Under the pieces are notes generated by a model. The model was not told the origin of the DNA. It worked only from the letters and a program-made list of their open reading frames with translations, and did not search any database. A stretch of 7,708 nt of DNA from Candidatus Bipolaricaulota bacterium (GTDB lineage Bacteria > Bipolaricaulota > Bipolaricaulia > UBA7950 > UBA9294): NCBI GenBank assembly GCA_030612565.1, contig JAUWNQ010000021.1, positions 1-7,708 on the forward strand, in the 5' to 3' direction. Within the stretch, counting starts at the first letter, position 1; each line of letters begins with the position of its first letter. Shown here piece after piece: positions 6,317 to 7,708 of this stretch. A program made the translations under genes and the position numbers.

Positions 6317-6459
6317 AGAGGGGAAACTTCATCCGCTCTCTTGCCAAGCGGGGCTGTTATCTTTACCGTCACGGCAAGCGCCACGACATATACGCCAATT
6401 CAAGGACCGGACGCAAGGCTCCTGTGCCTCGGCATCGCGCCTCTGCCTTCTCAATGTAA
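6313..6459 (+). CDS. hicA: HicA-family toxin, C-terminally truncated (48 residues)
   Basis: This is a short gene starting at GTG 6313, overlapping the hicB stop (GTGA). Its product resembles the dsRNA-binding-like HicA mRNA interferase: KRGNFIRSLAKRGCYLYRHG, then KRHDIYANSRTGRKAPVPRH. The conserved catalytic His is H24 in GKRHDIY. HicA proteins are usually 60-85 residues and continue after PVPRH with a basic helix (R/S-E-I...). Here the next residues are RASAFSM and a stop, with no family likeness in any frame. The conserved part ends at 6435, inside the opposing Trm112-like gene fragment, so the tail was probably lost at the block boundary. Activity is doubtful because the last helix is missing. 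Confidence 0.75.
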   Translation: MKRGNFIRSLAKRGCYLYRHGKRHDIYANSRTGRKAPVPRHRASAFSM

Positions 6460-6542
6460 TCTCCATTACGTTCATGCGCTGTCCAGCGGAGCTCTCCGTG
6501 GCAGACCGGACAGGACAGAAGCGGGATAAGATCGATCTTCAT
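6369..6542 (-). pseudogene. Trm112-type zinc-ribbon gene start, truncated at the block boundary
   Basis: From ATG 6542 the minus strand encodes MKIDLIPLLSCPVCHGELRW and then ...EARCRG, which is like the N-terminal zinc ribbon of Trm112-family proteins and of methyltransferases carrying that domain. The first Cys pair is C11/C14. The second starts at C37, but the partner expected at residue 40 is Thr, and the following YPV.DGIP-type segment is absent; an unrelated tail runs to a TGA at 6371-6369. Family likeness therefore stops at about 6426, exactly where hicA likeness arrives from the other side. Bases GAGGGTGG ahead of the ATG can serve as a Shine-Dalgarno. It follows the helicase gene by 52 bases in the same direction. 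It was once probably a longer gene. Confidence 0.6.
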
Positions 6543-6594
6543 TCTGCCACCCTCAGTGCGTGAATTGCATCCCCATGCGGATTATTCAACGACT

Positions 6595-7708
6595 TCAGCC
6601 AGCAAACCATATTCCAAGGTCGCATAGGAGTTCGTCAAGGTTTCCGACCTTCCTTCCCGCGACGGGGAGCGCGGCGGTGAATAGCTTGCCGTATCCCTTC
6701 TGTAAGATCCTCTGATCAGTGAGGATGACGGCACCACGGTCGTCCTTGGTGCGGATCAGTCGCCCGACCCCCTGGCGCAGCTTTAGGATTGCCTGGGGGA
6801 GCGAGAGGTCGAGGAACGCGTCCTTTCCCGCGGCGGAGAGCCTATCCCCGAGTGCGGAGAAGACGGGGTCGGTAGGAACGGGAAAGGGGAGACGGGTGAT
6901 GATGAGAATCTCGAGGTCACTCCCAGGGAAGTCGACCCCCTCCCAGAAGCTGTCCGTCCCCAGGAGGATAGCAGCTCCTTTCGCTCTCTTGAATCGCTCG
7001 ATCACCTTGCTACGCGGTCCGTCGATCCCCTGTGCGAAGACATCCCGTCCGTCTCCTATTCTTTCGTGGACAGCGTTGAGGAGGCGGTACGAGGTGAAGA
7101 GAACCAGAACCTTGCGTCCGGTTGCGTCGGCACTAGCGCGTGCGCAGGTAGCGATCGCCTCTGCAGACTCCTCCAATGGCCCGGTGACTGGGGGAAAGAA
7201 GACGGGGAGGTAGAGACGCATCCGTTCCTCATAGTTGAACGGGCTCTCCACCACGCTGCAGAGCGTTTCGCCGGGGGCCGCAGAGAGGCCGAGCGATTCA
7301 TCGATGTATTGGAATCCTTCTCCCGAGGAAAGAGTCGCGGAGGTAAGAATGATCCCTTCGAGTTTCGGGTAGAGCCTCTCCGCGAGGAGGGGAGCGCCAT
7401 CGAGTGGGGATGCGTGGAGGAATACCTCGTCCCTCTCCCGGGAGTACCAGTGGACCGTGGTCTCCGCCGGGGGCGAAAAGAGGAGGGAGAAGAGGCCCAT
7501 GATCCCGCCGATCTCCTCGGAAAGTCCCTCTGCTTCATGCTTCTCCTCCTGGGAATCGATCGCGTTGGCGACGGCCTCGATCGCGGTCTTGAGCGCCGTG
7601 GCGGTCTGGAGCAGCGATTCGACCTGGGGAAGGATCTCGGGGAAGGAGGGAAAGCGGCCTCGCTTCTCAGGGGGGAGGGTTCCTGCGAGCTCGAAGAAGA
7701 AGCGCACA
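6595..7708 (-). CDS. dinG: DinG/Rad3-type ATP-dependent helicase (C-terminal part, 5' end outside window)
   Basis: About 370 C-terminal residues of a superfamily 2 XPD/DinG helicase, an ATP-driven enzyme that unwinds DNA at damage or R-loops. Visible in order: GIILTSATLSSG (motif III/IV region, near residue 118 of the visible part); KVLVLFTSYRLLNAVHERI; ILLGTDSFWEGVDFPG (motif V); LEILIITRLPFPVPTDP; and QAILKLRQGVGRLIR followed by DDRGAVILTDQR (motif VI with its arginine finger). Walker A, DEAH and any Fe-S cysteines lie beyond the edge. The frame continues past the edge, so GTG 7707 is not a believable start. The product ends at a TAG near 6595. Its closest relative could instead be YoaA. 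It is co-directional with uvrBA across the inserted block. Confidence 0.9.
   Translation of the reverse strand, partial: VRFFFELAGTLPPEKRGRFPSFPEILPQVESLLQTATALKTAIEAVANAIDSQEEKHEAEGLSEEIGGIMGLFSLLFSPPAETTVHWYSRERDEVFLHASPLDGAPLLAERLYPKLEGIILTSATLSSGEGFQYIDESLGLSAAPGETLCSVVESPFNYEERMRLYLPVFFPPVTGPLEESAEAIATCARASADATGRKVLVLFTSYRLLNAVHERIGDGRDVFAQGIDGPRSKVIERFKRAKGAAILLGTDSFWEGVDFPGSDLEILIITRLPFPVPTDPVFSALGDRLSAAGKDAFLDLSLPQAILKLRQGVGRLIRTKDDRGAVILTDQRILQKGYGKLFTAALPVAGRKVGNLDELLCDLGIWFAG

Larger units (their letters stand above)
3500..6435 (+). mobile_element. Integron-like cassette block inserted between the dinG/Trm112-like and uvrBA genes
   Basis: This stretch separates the minus-strand repair genes and differs from them in GC, strand and gene content. 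Its accessory genes are all on plus: a nucleotidyltransferase remnant, an MNT-HEPN pair, a DUF6602-like nuclease and hicB-hicA. The first three units are each followed by an attC-like structured repeat (3719-3791, 4504-4590, 5991-6048). A dead tyrosine-recombinase fragment on minus lies just upstream of, and divergent from, the DUF6602-like gene. The block's ends coincide with truncated genes on both sides: the remnant's 5' end at about 3500, and the hicA/Trm112-like junction at 6426-6435. Same-strand cassettes each carrying a terminal recombination site are the hallmark of integron arrays. I saw no target-site duplication or transposase. An assembly chimera cannot be excluded from sequence alone. 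Confidence 0.5.

Noticed and set aside
6719..7213. 164-codon plus-strand open frame over the helicase
   Set aside because: Serine/arginine-rich shadow frame opposite clear helicase motifs.
7705..7707. GTG at 7707 as the true start of the helicase gene
   Set aside because: The frame continues beyond the window and the first helicase domain (Walker A, DEAH) is missing, so the gene simply runs off the edge.

Overview
The window is one locus with two kinds of DNA. The flanks, both read on the minus strand, carry GC-rich chromosomal DNA-repair genes. On the right is the C-terminal half of a DinG/Rad3-type helicase (7708 to 6595), followed by the start of a Trm112-type zinc-ribbon gene (6542 downward). 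On the left are a complete uvrB (3488 to 1494) and the first 499 codons of uvrA (1497 to 1), joined by an ATGA stop/start overlap. The organism is a bacterium, since uvrAB and dinG are bacterial nucleotide-excision-repair and damage-helicase genes. I cannot place it to phylum; an uncultured, moderately GC-rich lineage such as Bipolaricaulota/Acetothermia or Chloroflexota is only a guess.

Between the flanks, from about 3500 to about 6435, lies a block of visibly lower GC. Hand counts of a few 60-base lines give about 50-55 %, against about 58-65 % in the uvr genes. All its accessory genes are on the plus strand: a 5'-truncated nucleotidyltransferase-like remnant, an MntA/HepT-type MNT-HEPN toxin-antitoxin pair, a DUF6602-like PD-(D/E)XK protein, and a HicB-HicA pair whose hicA is cut short. 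After the remnant, after hepT and after the DUF6602-like gene lie structured repeats that resemble integron attC sites (59-base elements).

A minus-strand fragment of a tyrosine-recombinase (integrase) N-terminal domain sits at about 4844-4591. It is broken by an in-frame amber codon and truncated at an attC-like repeat. It reads divergently from the DUF6602-like gene. Between them are a perfect 8-bp inverted repeat at the integrase start and a strong-looking promoter (TTGACA, 17 bp, TAGTAT) for DUF6602. This matches integron layout: divergent integrase, promoter, same-strand cassettes each ended by a recombination site. The integrase is dead here.

Both block boundaries look like scars. On the left, the nucleotidyltransferase remnant begins about 12 bases from the uvrB start codon, so uvrB upstream DNA is now foreign. 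On the right, the family-conserved part of hicA (through PVPRH) and that of the Trm112-like gene (through CRG) meet head-on within about 10 shared bases (6426-6435), and neither continues. The simplest reading is a decayed, integron-like defence/toxin-antitoxin cassette cluster inserted into a DNA-repair neighbourhood, deleting most of the Trm112-like gene.
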